From Heterodera schachtii (taxonomy: Eukaryota > Nematoda > Chromadorea > Rhabditida > Heteroderidae): a stretch of 64,000 nucleotides of DNA. Where the stretch lies: positions 446,011 to 510,010 of the forward strand of contig SIJG01000026.1 of assembly GCA_023374025.1 (NCBI GenBank). The letters run 5' to 3'. This document shows positions 36,089 to 48,479 of the stretch, piece by piece (position 1 is the first letter of the stretch; the number at the start of each line of letters is the position of its first letter). The notes under the pieces were generated by a model. It did no database searches, was not told the origin of the DNA, and was given only the letters and a program-made list of their open reading frames with translations. The position numbers and the translations under genes are program-made.

Positions 36089-36590
36089 ATGCTTTTCCTC
36101 TCTTTTTCGTCCCTCGTCCTCCGCCAAATTCGCCCCTCTTTCTGTCGCTGCTTTTCCTTTCTGCTGATGTTGGCCATGCTTTTTGATCTGATCAGCATCG
36201 GTCGATCACTTCCAATCGGTCCAACCAGCAACAGAATTTACTTCTCCAACGCATTACGGTGGGAATTTTACTTGGGTACAGTATGTATACTGTAATAGAA
36301 TCCCTACAAAAATTTACAACCTTTTATTTTAGTGACCCCAAAGACATTGTGCTTCAATTGGTCACTGTCCCACCGCCAATGTTTAAATTTGCCGACTTTT
36401 CCAATAAATTTGTTCGGTTGGAAAAGCGTCGGCGACAATTTGGTCCTGTTCAGGCCAAAAAATATGAAAGAAATTGTAAGTTACTTTTTTCATTTAAATA
36501 ATTAATTAATTTTCAAATTCCTTAGGCTTTTTCTCTCCAGTTCAGTGCATGTTGGTTTTCAGAGACGGCTCCAAGCTTTACGGACAGTAA
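36089..36590 (+). CDS. Allatostatin-C-like neuropeptide precursor, copy 1
   Basis: Exons 36089-36258, 36333-36475 and 36526-36590 give 125 residues. The N-terminus has a hydrophobic stretch at about 20-37, a likely signal sequence with a long basic lead; an internal Met at 27-30 is an alternative start. Near the C-terminus lies KKYERN-CFFSPVQC, two Cys (105, 112) six residues apart after a KK site. That is the ring of allatostatin-C/somatostatin-like peptides (arthropod form C-Y-F-N-P-I-S-C). The mature peptide would be a disulphide-closed ring with a tail. The paralogue at 58156-58670 has the same exon structure and keeps the ring exactly while the rest diverges, which supports the ring as the active part. 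The family name is inference from the motif. Confidence 0.65.
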
Positions 36591-37032
36591 AATGATTGAG
36601 CGATTTTTTACACAAAAAAAACTAAAAATCCGATAAACGCTTAACATCCGAATATTAAAAGATCCGCTGCTATAAAGAATAAATATTTCTTTATTTCATT
36701 TCTTGCAATATTTTCTTTCATATTTATAATTTTATTTAATGCCGAGTTAATTCATTTTGTTTTTCTGTTCTTCCTTCTAATTAAATAATTAATTGACTGA
36801 TTAATTTGTTTGTTTACTGTTGGAGATAATATGCGAGAAATGAAGAAAAGTGCGTGGGTGGCAATCAGCTGCCATTCTTGCCCATTCGCTTTTGTTTTCG
36901 CGCACATTAACAAAAATTTATATAAACATTGGATAATTAGGTCATTAGGCAATTCCATTTCATTTTGGATTTTTTTATTTTATTAATTCATTTAACAAAT
37001 TAATAAATAAATTTTATAAGCATTATATTCCA

Positions 37033-37218
37033 ATGCAAAAATTTGTTTTCATCGTTTTGCTGCTGCTTCATTTCTTTTTGGTTCTGTCGTCCGTTCCATT
37101 TGCCACCGGCACGGCTTTACCCAATGAGAGGAAATTGATGAAGCATCAAGTGATCGGAGCACGCGGCACGGGGGCGGGCAATGACGGGGGACTGCTGCTG
37201 GGGTACGGATGGCAATGA
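37033..37218 (+). CDS. Small secreted peptide, 61 aa
   Basis: A single open exon starts MQKFVFIVLLLLHFFLVLSS, a clear signal peptide with cleavage probably near residue 27, and ends GLLLGYGWQ before a stop. The mature part is Gly-rich with basic residues (ERKLMKHQ). GC content is higher than in the flanks. An AATAAA-containing sequence about 150 bp downstream (37366) could be the polyadenylation signal. It could be a neuropeptide-like, antimicrobial or effector peptide; no family is recognised. A larger spliced gene is possible. Confidence 0.45.
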   Translation: MQKFVFIVLLLLHFFLVLSSVPFATGTALPNERKLMKHQVIGARGTGAGNDGGLLLGYGWQ

Positions 37219-37382
37219 TGGCAAATGGGCAGAAAATGGCACGGCACTGAATGAAGCGGAGGGAAAGCGAAGCGATTGGGCCAACGGATGGCATTTGATA
37301 GAGAGAAGAATAATTATTTTTACTAATATAAACATATCCAATTTGTAATAATATGATGTGATTGCAATAAATTTGCACAAGA

Positions 37383-38598
37383 ATATTAACCAGGGATGTG
37401 CCGAGCCAGACAAAATCCGATTCCGATTAAATCGCCGATTCCGATTATGGCCAAAAATCCGATACGGTTTTAAAACCGATTACGATTATGGCCCAAAATC
37501 CGATTAATTGCGATTCCGATTACGATTCCGATTTTTTTTTTTAATAATTTTTTCCCAAAAATTTTATTCATAATCAAAAATATTTGCTAAATAACAAAAA
37601 ACTTAATTATATCGGGGAGAATTAATCCGGCACTGCTTTGTGAGAAAAATTTAATTTCAATCATTATTAGGGTTGTAAATTATATGGACTATAAAAAGGC
37701 AAATATGGACATAAAATATGGACTAAAAAAGCCCGAAATATGGACTAAAAAGCTCAAAAATGGCCAAATATGGACCAAAATATGGATTAAAAACTGCCAA
37801 AATATGTGTTTTAAATCCTCAAAAATTCCAAAAAGGTGTATGTATTCAATATTTGCTCTAATACACTTAAAAAATACAATAAACAACCAAAAAATGGATT
37901 TAAAACATAAAAATGCAAATTTTTTTATTGTCGTCCATCGTAAAAAAATTTTCCAAGTTTGTCAAAATTTCAAAAAAAATTCTCATTTAAAAAAATGAAA
38001 GGTTCACAAAAATGGCAAAAATATTTATTAAAAATGACGACGAAAAGTCAAATTTTTCGGATTTTTTGGGCTGTAATTTTTAAAAATTTCCAAAAAGTCC
38101 ATCTTTAGGGGTGTATTTTTCGCTTTTTTTTTGCATTTTTATAGTGAAAATTTGACAAAAATGGTCGAAATATGGACTAAAAACACAAAAATTGAGAAAT
38201 ATGAATTTATTCCCGAAAACCCCCAAAATATGGATTTATATGGACTAAAAATCTTCACCAAATCAAAAAATTTTAACGCAGAAATGCAACTATTTTTGAA
38301 CCCCTTTCTTCATAGCATATGCGCAGAAAAAATATGTTAATCCATATAATTTACAACCCTAGTCATTATGTTTAAAATAAGATTAAAACATTCGTTTCAG
38401 AAAACATTTTTTTTCAAAATTCATTGGTATTCTCGCTAAAAAAAATTCCTTCAAAAGGTCAATTCTTAGGGGTGTAATAATCGGATTTCAAGGCAAAATC
38501 CGATTACGATTATCCGATTCCGATTATGGCCCAAAATCCGATTAATTGCGATTCCGATTACGATTACGATTCCGATTCGGCACATCCCTGATATTAAC
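37383..38598. mobile_element. hAT-type MITE, GATTCCGATT family
   Basis: The element is 37391-38590, CAGGGATGTGCCGAG...GGCACATCCCTG, with a perfect duplication ATATTAAC (37383-37390 and 38591-38598). Both ends are filled with AATCCGATT/GATTCCGATTACGATT units. A second complete MITE (37668-38361) is inserted inside, so the original element was about 500 bp. It contains a CTTAGGGGTGTAATAATCGG block at about 38466. It lies just downstream of the 61-aa peptide gene. Confidence 0.93.
37660..38369. mobile_element. Nested MITE, TATGGACTAAAA family
   Basis: The element is 37668-38361, TAGGGTTGTAAATTATATGG...CCATATAATTTACAACCCTA, with perfect ends. Target duplications are ATCATTAT and GTCATTAT (7 of 8). 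About ten TATGGACTAAAA-type units lie inside both ends. An AGGGGTGTATTTTTCGC block lies at about 38107. ORFs here are repeat translations. It sits inside the 37391-38590 element and is therefore younger. Confidence 0.88.
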
Positions 38599-38599
38599 C

Positions 38600-39918
38600 C
38601 CTGCCAAACAATAAAACCTCCCAAAAGGAATCTCATTGGCTTTAGGAAAATAATAGAATTATGCCATGCATGTAAAAAATGGTCACTTCATGGAAAAATT
38701 TAAACTTTTTGGCATTCTATCAAAAAAAAATCACTCTTTTTTTGCTAAATTTTGAAATTATTTTCTATTTTTTATCAAATATTTTTGGGTCAAAATCTGT
38801 TAACAAATTGCATTCAGTTTTTAAATTTGACCCAAAAATTTACAAATTTTTGTTGAAAAATTTGTTAAAAAAGCGGACTAAAAATCACAAATTTTCCCGG
38901 CTTCGCCTATTGCACCGCCAGATAACTAAAAAAACTCCTTAATTTTCTTCAAAAATTAGTTCAATTCAATTATTTTTCCACTTTTCTGATAATGCATATG
39001 CACTGCATACTTTGACATTTTTTGCACATTTTCTTTTTACTAATTATTATATATTTTTAATTTTATGCATATAAGCCAGGTCTCTCTAATCATAACATTA
39101 TTAGTCCAGCATTAGTTTATTATAATCAGAATATGTTGGTTGAATTCTTTCAAATTTTATTGAAAACCAGAAACATATCTCAGTGTATTTGTTTTAATTG
39201 CAAATGTGGTGAATTCGCTCCTAATTTACAATAGAGGAATAATTGAAAGCAAATGAATGGGTGTATTTGCTGCATGACACAATTTGTTTGAGCATTCCGC
39301 GGAATTAATGACATCATGACCAAAAATCGAAATAAAATTGACAAAATGCCAATTAATTGCGTACTTGATTTTTATATTTGCACTCTTTATTTTCGTATAA
39401 ATACCCGCTCCAATGACTTCCGCATCAAAAAAGCCTAGCAGGGTTGTTGCGAATCGAAAAATAAAATATTGAAACACAAAACGAAACGCTCTAAAAACCC
39501 GAAAATAAGAAACCCAAAACACGAAAAAATTTTTACTGAAAAATTTCTAAAAAAATTAGAAACCAATTTACTTTCCCAATTTTTTTATCATAAATTAAGA
39601 AATTTAGAAAATAATTCTAAATTCCTTAATTAAGGCGTGATCTGCTAACAAAATTTGAGTACAATTTGTTACCAGATTTCGAGATTTTCGGATTATTTTT
39701 TGTTCTTTTTGCTCAACCCAGCCAAATTCCTGTGTCTACATTTTTGTTTTTATGTTGGTCATTATTAATTTTCGAAACATAGATTATCAAATAAATTAAT
39801 ATTTTTTCTTAGATAGAAGAATTAAATTAAATTAAACCTAATAGTAATTTGTTTATAATTTAAAAGAAAATAATTCTAAAAAATTGAAATATTCAATTTT
39901 CATTTTTTCTCTAATTAA
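38600..39918. other. Intergenic, AT-rich
   Basis: One decayed hairpin core in minus orientation lies at about 38896-38925, with AT-rich DNA of the kind that flanks it in complete elements. No gene is seen. A minus ORF at 39226-39522 (98 codons) has no recognisable features. Confidence 0.4.
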
Positions 39919-41583
39919 TAGGGATTCATTTTTTAGACAATGTCCTAAAATTTCTGCGCACTTGATACGTCAGAGCACGAAAACGCATTATCCACTTCAT
40001 TTGAAGCCTATTTCGCCATTTTTGGCACCTTTTTCATGATTTTCAAAAATCCTTAAAAAATGCAATAAAAATTAAAAATACACCCCTAAGAATCGACCTG
40101 AAAAAATTTCAAAAAATACACCCCTAAGAATAAAGAATTTTACCAAAAATTGATTCCATAAAATATTATTATTTCTTGGTAAAATTTTCTGGTATAAAAT
40201 TTTCCTTCTTCAAAAAACTTTAAAATATTTAAAAGTTCATTACAATTAAAAATAGCTAAATTTAAATTTTTTTTTATTAAGATTTTATATGTTACTTAAA
40301 AGCGTTAAGGTTTTTTTTCGCCTATTTTTGTGACTATTTAATAGAGACTGGACAAGAGAGTCGGTCGAACGGTTTCGGTTAAAAACCGAAAAAAACCGAA
40401 AAATTCAAAAATTTCTCGGTCGAACGGTTCGGTTAAAAACCGAAAAAATTTCGGTTAAAAACCGAAAAAAACCGAAAAATTCAAAAATTTCTCGGTCGAA
40501 CGGTTCGGTTAAAAAACCGAAATCGGTAAAACCGAAGAAAAATTTTCGGTTTATTTCTGTTTTTTTTTGAATTTGTTTATTTATTTTTCAAAAAATGCAA
40601 GAAACCATTTTGAAACCATTTTTCTAATCAGAAAAAGCTAAAAATCTACTCTGAGCAAAATTGTAGAAGTATTGAAGCTCTATCGAATTGTTTACTATAA
40701 GTTGGAAAAATTAAAAAAAAATTCGAGCTAGGTCCCTTAGAAAATTTTTGAATTTTTTGGCCCCTTGGGATTTTAGTAATTGAAATTTTGCATACATATG
40801 CAGCTTGGGATGGCACATCCGGGAAAACTATAGGTTTTTGATCCATGGGCCAACTGATCGCCAGTGACTGAATTCGCATTTTTGCTTGCAGTTTAGGACT
40901 TTTTTTAAATACCCGAATCAAAAAGGGGCCTCCCAGTTCGGCGCCAACACTTTCGGCACCGTTGCTAATAACTTTTATCATTATTAACCAAATTAAATAT
41001 TGGTATCATTCGATAGCCGTTAATGTTTCTATTAGCCTGCAAAATTTAAATTTTTTTTATCAGTTTTTCAAAAAAAGTTATGGCCAAAAAAGCTCAAAAA
41101 ATGGCATTTTCATGGCTTTTCGGTTCCGTTTGACATAACTTTGGTGCCGGGGTGCCGATCGGCGCCGCCGGGAAAATTTTTTTTGTAATTTTAATGCTAT
41201 AGCAGATTTTGTCTTAAAAAATACCAATTGAGATTTTGGGCTAATTTTTTAAGAAAATAGAGGTTGGGGGGGGCGGCGGTGCCGAGAGGCGCCGCCGGGG
41301 GAAAATTTTAAGAATTTTTAATGAATTTTGTTAAGAAAATGGCCAACTGATTTTTCATAATCGATTGTTTCGGTTTTTTGATTATTTAGGTCGGTCGGAA
41401 AAAACCGAAACCGAAAAACTCAAAAATTTCTCGGTCGGTTTTTTCGGTCAAAAACCGAAACCGAAAATCGAAAAAACCGAAAAAACCGACCGGTCCGATC
41501 TCTACTATTTAATGCCTATTTTACGATTTTATGTCTTTAGGTGCCTATTTCGCGATTTTTTGTGCCTAAAAAACGAATCCCTA
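39919..41583. mobile_element. Outer TAGGGATTC element, TGCCTATTT family
   Basis: TAGGGATTCATTTTTTAG at the left is mirrored by TAAAAAACGAATCCCTA at the right. GCCTATTT and GGTGCCTATTTCGCG-type units lie inside both ends, with two ACACCCCTAAGAA blocks at about 40083 and 40116. The 8 bases outside do not match (CTAATTAA, CTATGCAC), so the insertion boundary is not proven. It hosts the complete element at 40342-41504. Related pieces are at about 21990-22110, 44345-44560 and 46620-46650. Confidence 0.65.
40334..41512. mobile_element. hAT-type MITE, CGGTTTTTTCGG family, nested
   Basis: The element is 40342-41504, TAGAGACTGGAC...GGTCCGATCTCTA, with a perfect duplication CTATTTAA (40334-40341 and 41505-41512). 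CGGTT and AACCGAAAAA units are repeated over about 170 bp at each end. Two hairpin cores lie at 41149-41170 and 41275-41296. A GGTATCATTCGATAGCC block lies at about 41000. It is inserted in the TGCCTATTT element. ORFs across the ends are repeat translations. Confidence 0.92.
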
Positions 41584-42122
41584 CTATGCACTCAGCCCAA
41601 TTTCGACAAAATTACTTTGCTTTTGCCCACACAGTCCCCAAAAAGGAGAAAAATGCATCTCTCATTTTGTATCTCAGTTAATAGAAAGAAAAAACAGATT
41701 TCACTTCGCTCTAAAAACATTTTTATTGTCTTAAAATTTTTTCAAATTTTGATACCGTTGAAAAAAATTTCGTATCGAAGGTAGATGCTATGTTTTATGG
41801 TCGTATGGAATCCTTTATATGTTTTAATTTTTATCTTTAACGAAATTGATGTCCAAAAATTTTTATAAAACTTTTGGCAACTTTTGGCATGCCATATATC
41901 GGCACATCTACTCACTCCCCAGCTAGGAAAAAGAATTTGTATTACAATCCAGGGGTGGTCTGCCCCCCAGCTACAAAATTTCATTTGGAAAACCAGCATC
42001 ACCTGAAAAGTTTCGTTTGTAAGGGTCGTGTCCCTAAAGTCGGGTTCCCAAGATACAATCCCCAAATGTCCGGTAGCCAATTGTGCAACCCAATTTCTGA
42101 CACGCTTCGTATTTTTTAAAGA

Positions 42123-45100
42123 ATGCAATGCTTATTGAATGAAAAATGCTATGGTCTCCGTTACAATTGTACCGCGTACGATGTGAACTCAATTCCGAAA
42201 GAAACGCGTCGGCACATTATGCCAGGGATTGTGCTGCTGCACTTTTATTTTATTTTTGAGGTTAAACAAATCAAAAATTCTGTTCGATTTCTCCCAAGAA
42301 TTGGACAAACAAAATTTTCTAGAATTGTCATTCGACATAGGGGAGATAAAGGTCGTGCTGAGACGAACCGAAAATAGTCTCAGTGTGGGCGACGAAAATA
42401 AGCTCAGTGTCAATAAAAATATTTAAATTTAATTTTACATTCAAATCGATGTCAACAATAATAAACAGGGAACGGATTTATATGTTTTTACATATATTTT
42501 TTTTGCGAATATGCTATCACATGAAAAGCTCAAAAATAGCATTTTTACCTGTTTTCCTTTCAATCAGAGCGAGTTTTTAGCCATATAAAAACTTATATTG
42601 AGCTTTTGACGAATAAAAACATATTTTGGGGTTTCGGTAGTTTTTGGCACATATTTTGGCGATTTTTAGAAATTTTGAATTTTTTTTTACAAAAATTCCT
42701 TTTTGGCAATCAAATTCTTGTCAAAATGTCCCCAAAAATGTTCATTTTTTTCATTTTTTGCATTTTTTGGCACTTTTCATGACTTTTTTTCACTTTTAAG
42801 GTAAAATTTGATTTTTAGAGAAGAAAATTCCGAAAAATTAGTAAATATTTGAGAGCGAGAAAAAAATTTACACCATTTGATTAGCATTGTGCTAGCGAAA
42901 TAGATAAAAAATGAGACTTTTTTTTTTTGAGAAATTCACTTATTTTTTGAGCAGTTTTTTTCATTTTTTGGCACATATTTTGGCCTTTTTTGGGCTTTTT
43001 AGCACATATTTTGGGGTTTTTTTGGCACATATATGTATGTACATATTTGGCGTTTTTAGCACATATAAATCCGTTCCCTGATAATAAATTAACTAAAAAA
43101 GAATATTATAAAAGGATTCCATCTCAGAACAAAAAAATCGAAACGAAACGAAAATTTTAATTTCAAATCTTCAAATTGATTGGCATGTAAACTTACTAGA
43201 GGATTTTTCATTTTTATAAAAAAACAACAACAAACTTATTAATTTCTTCTGGAATTTAACCCAATATTTTCGTAAATTTAACTTCTTCATTCGTTTCTCC
43301 AAAAATTTCATGCATTTTTCCCATAAATTTTCCTTCTTCCCTATTCTTTTTTCCACTTATGTTACAATTCAAGTTCTGTTTTTTTAATGGTACGGAAACT
43401 TGCATTTATTTCGAGCAGAATCTTTGATGAAAAATATTCAAGAAAAGTTGAACGGTATTATATTTATTTGAAAATTTTTAAAATTATTATTAATATAATA
43501 AAAAATCATTGCTTTAAAATAATTAAATTTAAATATTTTTATTGACACTAATTGTAAGTCTATTTTCGGTTCACCAACACTGAGATTATTTTTCGGTTTC
43601 ACCTAGCACCGACAAAGGTTGCAACGATCGGGGTCTTTTTCAAATTAAGCAAAAAAAAAAAAAAATTATTGTGTCCGCCTGCTAGACCACAGTTTGCTTT
43701 GAAATTTCAAAATTAGCCCACTATAGGCCTTTTTTGTGAATCTGTTCAAAAACCGGGCCAAAATTTCCCGGTGCTGCCTATTGGCAACATCGACTGCCTT
43801 TAAATCATTTTTAAGTTGAAAACCCAGTTTCAAAATTTTTTAGCATTCAAATCAAGACATGGTGCCTATTTTTGTAATGTTAAAAGTCCGGGCCCCGATT
43901 TCCCTAAAAACCCCCATTCCTTCCTCCCCCCTACTCGGCACAGCTTCTGTACGTGCCGTGCATTGTGGTCTTTGCGCAGAAGCGGAACATTCGCGAGTCC
44001 TGCTACAAACTGATGCTTTGCATGGCCATCACCTGCTTGATCAACATCCATTCAAACTGTCTGTTTGTGGCCATTTATTCCCTTCGTGGCGATGTGTTCT
44101 GCGATCGACCATTGTTCACTTACGTTGCCGGAATGTTTGTCATGGGTAAGGTCGGAACGGGAAACTTGAGTGTCGTCTGTTAGCGGACAAAATAATTATG
44201 GTCCATTAGTGGCGCGTTTTAAATGGTCACTAGCGGACCCGACTCTCAACTTTCTTGAAACTTAATTATTAATTTTGTTTTTAATTTTATGACCTAATAG
44301 TGAATATTTATGGCTCTCGAATAATATCACTAAATTTAATTAGTAGGGCTGCTTCCATTTTAGGCATAAAAAATGGCGAAATAGGCTCCTAAAAAGGCAT
44401 AAAAAAAATCGTAAAATAGGCATTAAACTGGCACAAAAATCCCCTAATAGGCACAAATTTAGGCAAATAAATTCTTTACTAACACTTTTATGTAGCAAAA
44501 TGCATAAAAAGTTACAATTCTATTAAATATTTAAGTTTTTTCGAATAAGCACAATTTTTAAATTAAAAATTTTTATCAAGAAAAAATTATATTTTAGGGA
44601 ATCAATTTTTGAAAAAATATTGCAATTCTTAGGGCATATATTTTCTGAAATTTTTTCGGTCATTTCTTAGGGTGTATTAGTTAGTCCTCATAGAAACATC
44701 AAACCAAGCGGAAAACACGTTTTTTGGGACCAGCAGGAAATGTAAGGTAACTCTTTTTAAAATTGGAATTAATGGGGATTAAAAGGAAAAAGCAACTATC
44801 GTAAGAATGGGAAACACTTTTTGCCAAATTTAAATTTCGTGTGCCATTCCCACAGCATTTTATTGCTGTGAGTCGGCACTGTCCGTCATTTTGGCGCTGA
44901 ATCGTTGCATTGAAATGTTCAACCATCGCTTGGCTGCTGAACTGTTTGACGGGCACAAAGTGTACATTTGGCTTGCCGGCATAACGATTTACTCGGCTTG
45001 GATGGGCTTTTGCTTCCTCCCACCGCTTGCCAATGGGATGGTGGTCGGCTATTTTTGGCAAGCGCATGTCGGATACCGTGAAGACGCGGAAGGATGGGTA

Positions 45101-48076
45101 AACAAAGAATCGTTGTCTGACGCGTTTCGTTAATCCTTTGAAAAATGCCCTGGGTCCCTTGCCCAAGTTTTTGTCCTGGCTAGCGATGGACCGCATTACG
45201 CTTTGGCTCTATTCCAGTTTAAGCGTCCAATCAGTGACCATCCTCAGTTTCTTAGGTCATAACTTTTTTCTTACTTGGTCAATCCACACATTCTTTGTAT
45301 AAAATCGAAAGCTAATAGGCTATACAAGTTTTTTTATAGCAATATTCTATTATAAATGCCAACAGACAAAAAATTATTTAAAATATACTCGAAAAAGTTA
45401 AACTTCGTGTTTTCTCATTCTAATTTTTTCTTTATTTGTTTTTTTCTTGTATTTATAATTCCCCAGACTTTAAGCTTCAATTGATACCAAGAATATATGG
45501 ATTGACCAAGTAAGAAAAAAGTTATGACCTAAAAAACTGAGGATGGTCACTGATTGGACGCGTAAGCATTGATTGGACCAGCAAATTGGAATAGAGCCCC
45601 GCCTTTGCTATTTCGTCATCTTTTAGGCCTATTTTCGAGCTTTTCGCAAAATTCCTTAACAAAAATTCAAGAAAAACAAAAAAAAACCCTAAGAATCGTC
45701 CCTAAAAGATATAAGAATACATCTATTGTAACAATAAGGTGGGCTCAAAAATTCACCCCCCCCCCATTTTTTTTGTTCATCACAAAGTTTTGGTTTTAAG
45801 AATCTTTTTTTAAATGTTCGAAAAGCTTAAAAATTAAAAAAATTTCGTTCACAGTTGAAAAAGAACCAAAATTAAGTTGTTTTTTTTTTGAATGTTTTTG
45901 CTGTCTAAAAACTTTAATAAAATTTGAAAAACAATAAAACTCCTTAAACATACGGTAGTTGGATTACTGTATATTTGTTCAAGAATTTCTGATCACTCAA
46001 AAACCGTTTTTCAAAAAACACTGATTCACTGACGCATTTCCATCAATCACAACAACAACAAGCAATAATTTAAGTACCAGCATGTGCTGTTTGCGCACCA
46101 CAATCTCACCACTGGGCTTGGCATTCCGTTCATTTATTTGATTTTCTATTTGATGATGCAAAAGAAAAGCAGAAGCTATGTGAGCAGCAGTGATCAGCAA
46201 TTCTCAACTGTTGATCGAAAGCGAAACAGAAGCGTAAGATGAAGCAATGAGCTAATGTTTTTCCTAAGTCAGCTAAATTCTCCAAAACGCAGATAAGTGC
46301 GCACTTGATACGCTCAGATAAGCATGAAAAACACATTTTCCGCTTTGTTTGGGGAGTTTACGATTAAAAAAATGCAAAAAAACGAAAAATACACCCCTAA
46401 GATCGACCAAAGAAAAAATTCAGAAAATATACCCCGCTAAATTGAAAAATTTTCTAAAAAATTGATCTCCGAATTTTATTTATTTTTGATAAATTGCTGT
46501 TTTAAAAATTTGTCATTATTCGAAAAAACTTTTAGATATTTATAATTTCATTTGCAATTTCTTGTGTAATTGAAATATTTCAGTTTTTTACATGTTTTTC
46601 TACCTAAAAGTGTTAATAAAAAATTTTATTTGCCTATTTAATGCCAATTCCCTCCCAATGGATTTTTATGTTAGAAAAAAGGATAAGCCTCAGAAATATG
46701 TTAACAAATGGGGGCCCTAGTTTAAATTTAAGAAAAGCAACTCATGAAAAGCAAGAAAAATTTGTAAATTTTTGTGTCTTAAATAAATATAAATTACTCA
46801 ATTAATAAGCGCTCATTTTTGCTCACAGATTTTTCTGCAAGTGTTTCTGATCGGAGCAGTGACCATGAACTTCTCGCTGCTCTACATTTATGTGCAATAT
46901 TTCCCGGTCCCGCCTTGGTTCATGATACTCACCCACTTTTGCTGGGCCACTTCACAGGGTTTGTTGGCCGACATTTCGTTTATTACGTAACATGTCACAC
47001 TCATTAGCAACAGATTTTGATCACAAGTTTGGGTCGCGTTTACTCGAAAACTGTAATTAAGAGATTAGTCAATCGGCACTGGAACCTCATTAAACCCATT
47101 TTTAAATTCAAAAATGAATTTTTACGAGACAACTTTTTAAAAAGTCCAATTCCAGCAACGTTAGGGTCCAGTTCTTTTGTTTGTAACTTTTTTCTTTTTT
47201 TACCAATTTTATAGAATTAATGTTTTTTGGAAGCACAAAGTGTTTAGAAAATATCATTAAGCAGATGTTAAGCGATTAAATAATTCTCCAAAGAGTTCGA
47301 AAATAAAACTCATGAAATTCACATCTTTTTCAATTTTTTGCATAATAAAATTATAACTCTTTGGAGAATTATTTAATCGCTTAACATCTGCTTAATGATA
47401 GTTTCTAAACACTTAAAGCTTCCGAATAACATTAATTTTATAAAAATTGGTAGAAAAAGAAAAAAGTTACGAACAAAGATTAGTTCGTCGGCGAGTCGTG
47501 CGTCGGCGAGTTGAACTGTTCCCCTTTTAATAAGCCATTAAAAATTTAAAAAGCAGCAACACGAAAACCACAATAAAGTCAGAATTTTTGTACATTTTTA
47601 TAGCTTTTTTACATGTCGGTTTATTTTTGTGATTTTTGGAAAGTCCAATTCCAGCATCGTTAGGGTCCAGTTGCGTCAGAGCCAAGTTTAGAGCATCCTA
47701 ACCTTTTTTCTTGTTGAAGAATTTTACAAATTTGACATTAATCGAAAGCTCCATGTGTCTAGAAGCTAATGATAAGCTTTTAATAAGCCATTAAAAATTT
47801 AAAAAGCAGCAACACGAAAACCACAATAAAGTCAGAATTTTTGCACTTTTTTATAGCTTTTTTACATGTCGGTTTATTTTTGTTATTTTTGGAAAGTCGA
47901 TAGAGCTTGTTAAGAGTTTAATATTTTCAAAAGGTCTGTACGCCGTCATAATGATTTGTTTTAACGCGACCATTCGTCACACAATTAAAGCGGTGTTCAT
48001 CAAGCCGACCATGTCACGTCTGGCACCAACAACGCATGTCAAGACGATCAACACTTTTAGTACACGCCCAACCTAG
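42123..48076 (+). CDS. Srt-family seven-transmembrane chemoreceptor
   Basis: A G-protein-coupled receptor of the nematode Srt class, expected in the membrane of sensory neurons. Exons 42123-42260, 43944-44145, 44856-45097, 46829-46958 and 47934-48076 join in phase to 284 residues. Landmarks: an extracellular N-terminus with Cys and an N-glycosylation site (YNCTAYD); TM1 across the exon 1/2 join (FYFIFE then LLYVPCIVVFA); then ESCYKLMLCMAITCLINIHS, the family's SCYK-type start of TM2; FCDRPLFTYVAG; TM3 CCESALSVILALNRCIEMF (the family's ES...NRC block); VGYRED; TM5; HFCWATSQG; and TM7 ending CFNATIRHTI. It is slightly short for the family but has no internal stop. The protein is small but the gene spans 6 kb because its introns carry repeats. 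Confidence 0.85.
42458..43088. mobile_element. hAT-type MITE, ACATATTTTGG family, in srt intron 1
   Basis: The element is 42466-43080, CAGGGAACGGATTTATATG...CATATAAATCCGTTCCCTG, with perfect 19-bp ends and a perfect duplication ATAATAAA (42458-42465, 43081-43088). GCACATATTTTGG-type units lie inside both ends. Non-coding. It lies in intron 1 of the chemoreceptor gene. Confidence 0.93.
44345..44690. repeat. TAGGCAT/GGCACAAAAAT array in srt intron 2
   Basis: It begins TAGGGCTGCTTCCATTTTAG and continues with AATAGGC and GGCATAAAAA units. ATTCTTAGGG blocks occur near 44627 and 44668. It looks like one end of the TGCCTATTT family. The opposite terminus is not clear. Confidence 0.55.
45205..45598. 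mobile_element. Long inverted-repeat element in srt intron 3
   Basis: GGCTCTATTCCAGTTTAAGC at the left is mirrored by a GGAATAGAGCC end. Next inside, CCAATCAGTGACCATCCTCA and TTAGGTCATAAC are mirrored at 45520-45560, then a TCGAAAGC-type block. The 8 bp outside do not match well, so the target duplication has decayed. A second copy at 50997-51773 has a perfect duplication and proves the family. Confidence 0.8.
47180..47905. repeat. Inverted and tandem repeats in srt intron 4
   Basis: An inverted repeat (about 47190-47310 against 47330-47480) contains CGCTTAACATCTGCTTAATG and its complement. A block of about 120 bp starting TTTTAATAAGCCATTAAAAA occurs at 47525 and again at 47776. CCAATTCCAGCAACGTTAGG near 47148 recurs near 47645. 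Non-coding. Confidence 0.65.
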
Positions 48077-48479
48077 TTCATCAATTAATGAATGGGGTCA
48101 CCAGTTATAATTTAAGACGAAAATTGAACCGGACGAATGAATACATACAGTAACCACCATATGTTGTTATACAATGTAGTAATAAAGCTAATAGCATTAA
48201 AATGAGTTTCGTAATAAAATAATAAATAAATATTTTTATTCTTTTAGTTTTCATATCAGAATAATATTACTTACACATATCCATATTAAGGATTTTCTTA
48301 TTTTAAAGAATTTGAAACAATATTAATTAATGGGGTTACAAATTATATGCACATAATTCATTAGTTTGAACAAGTTGATTTTCTTAATCAGTTCATGTAA
48401 TGCATAATTGTCAGAATGTTTTAAATAGCAAATAGAAGAAAGAAATTTAATGAATTGCACCATTCTATTTAGAAAACTG

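Noticed and set aside
40342..41784. ORF rich in KTEKTEKT across 41.4 kb
   Set aside because: It is a translation of the AACCGAAAAA motif array at the end of the MITE.
41742..42128. 128-codon minus ORF
   Set aside because: It has no recognisable domain, the plus strand is also open, and it runs into AT-rich DNA; left unassigned.
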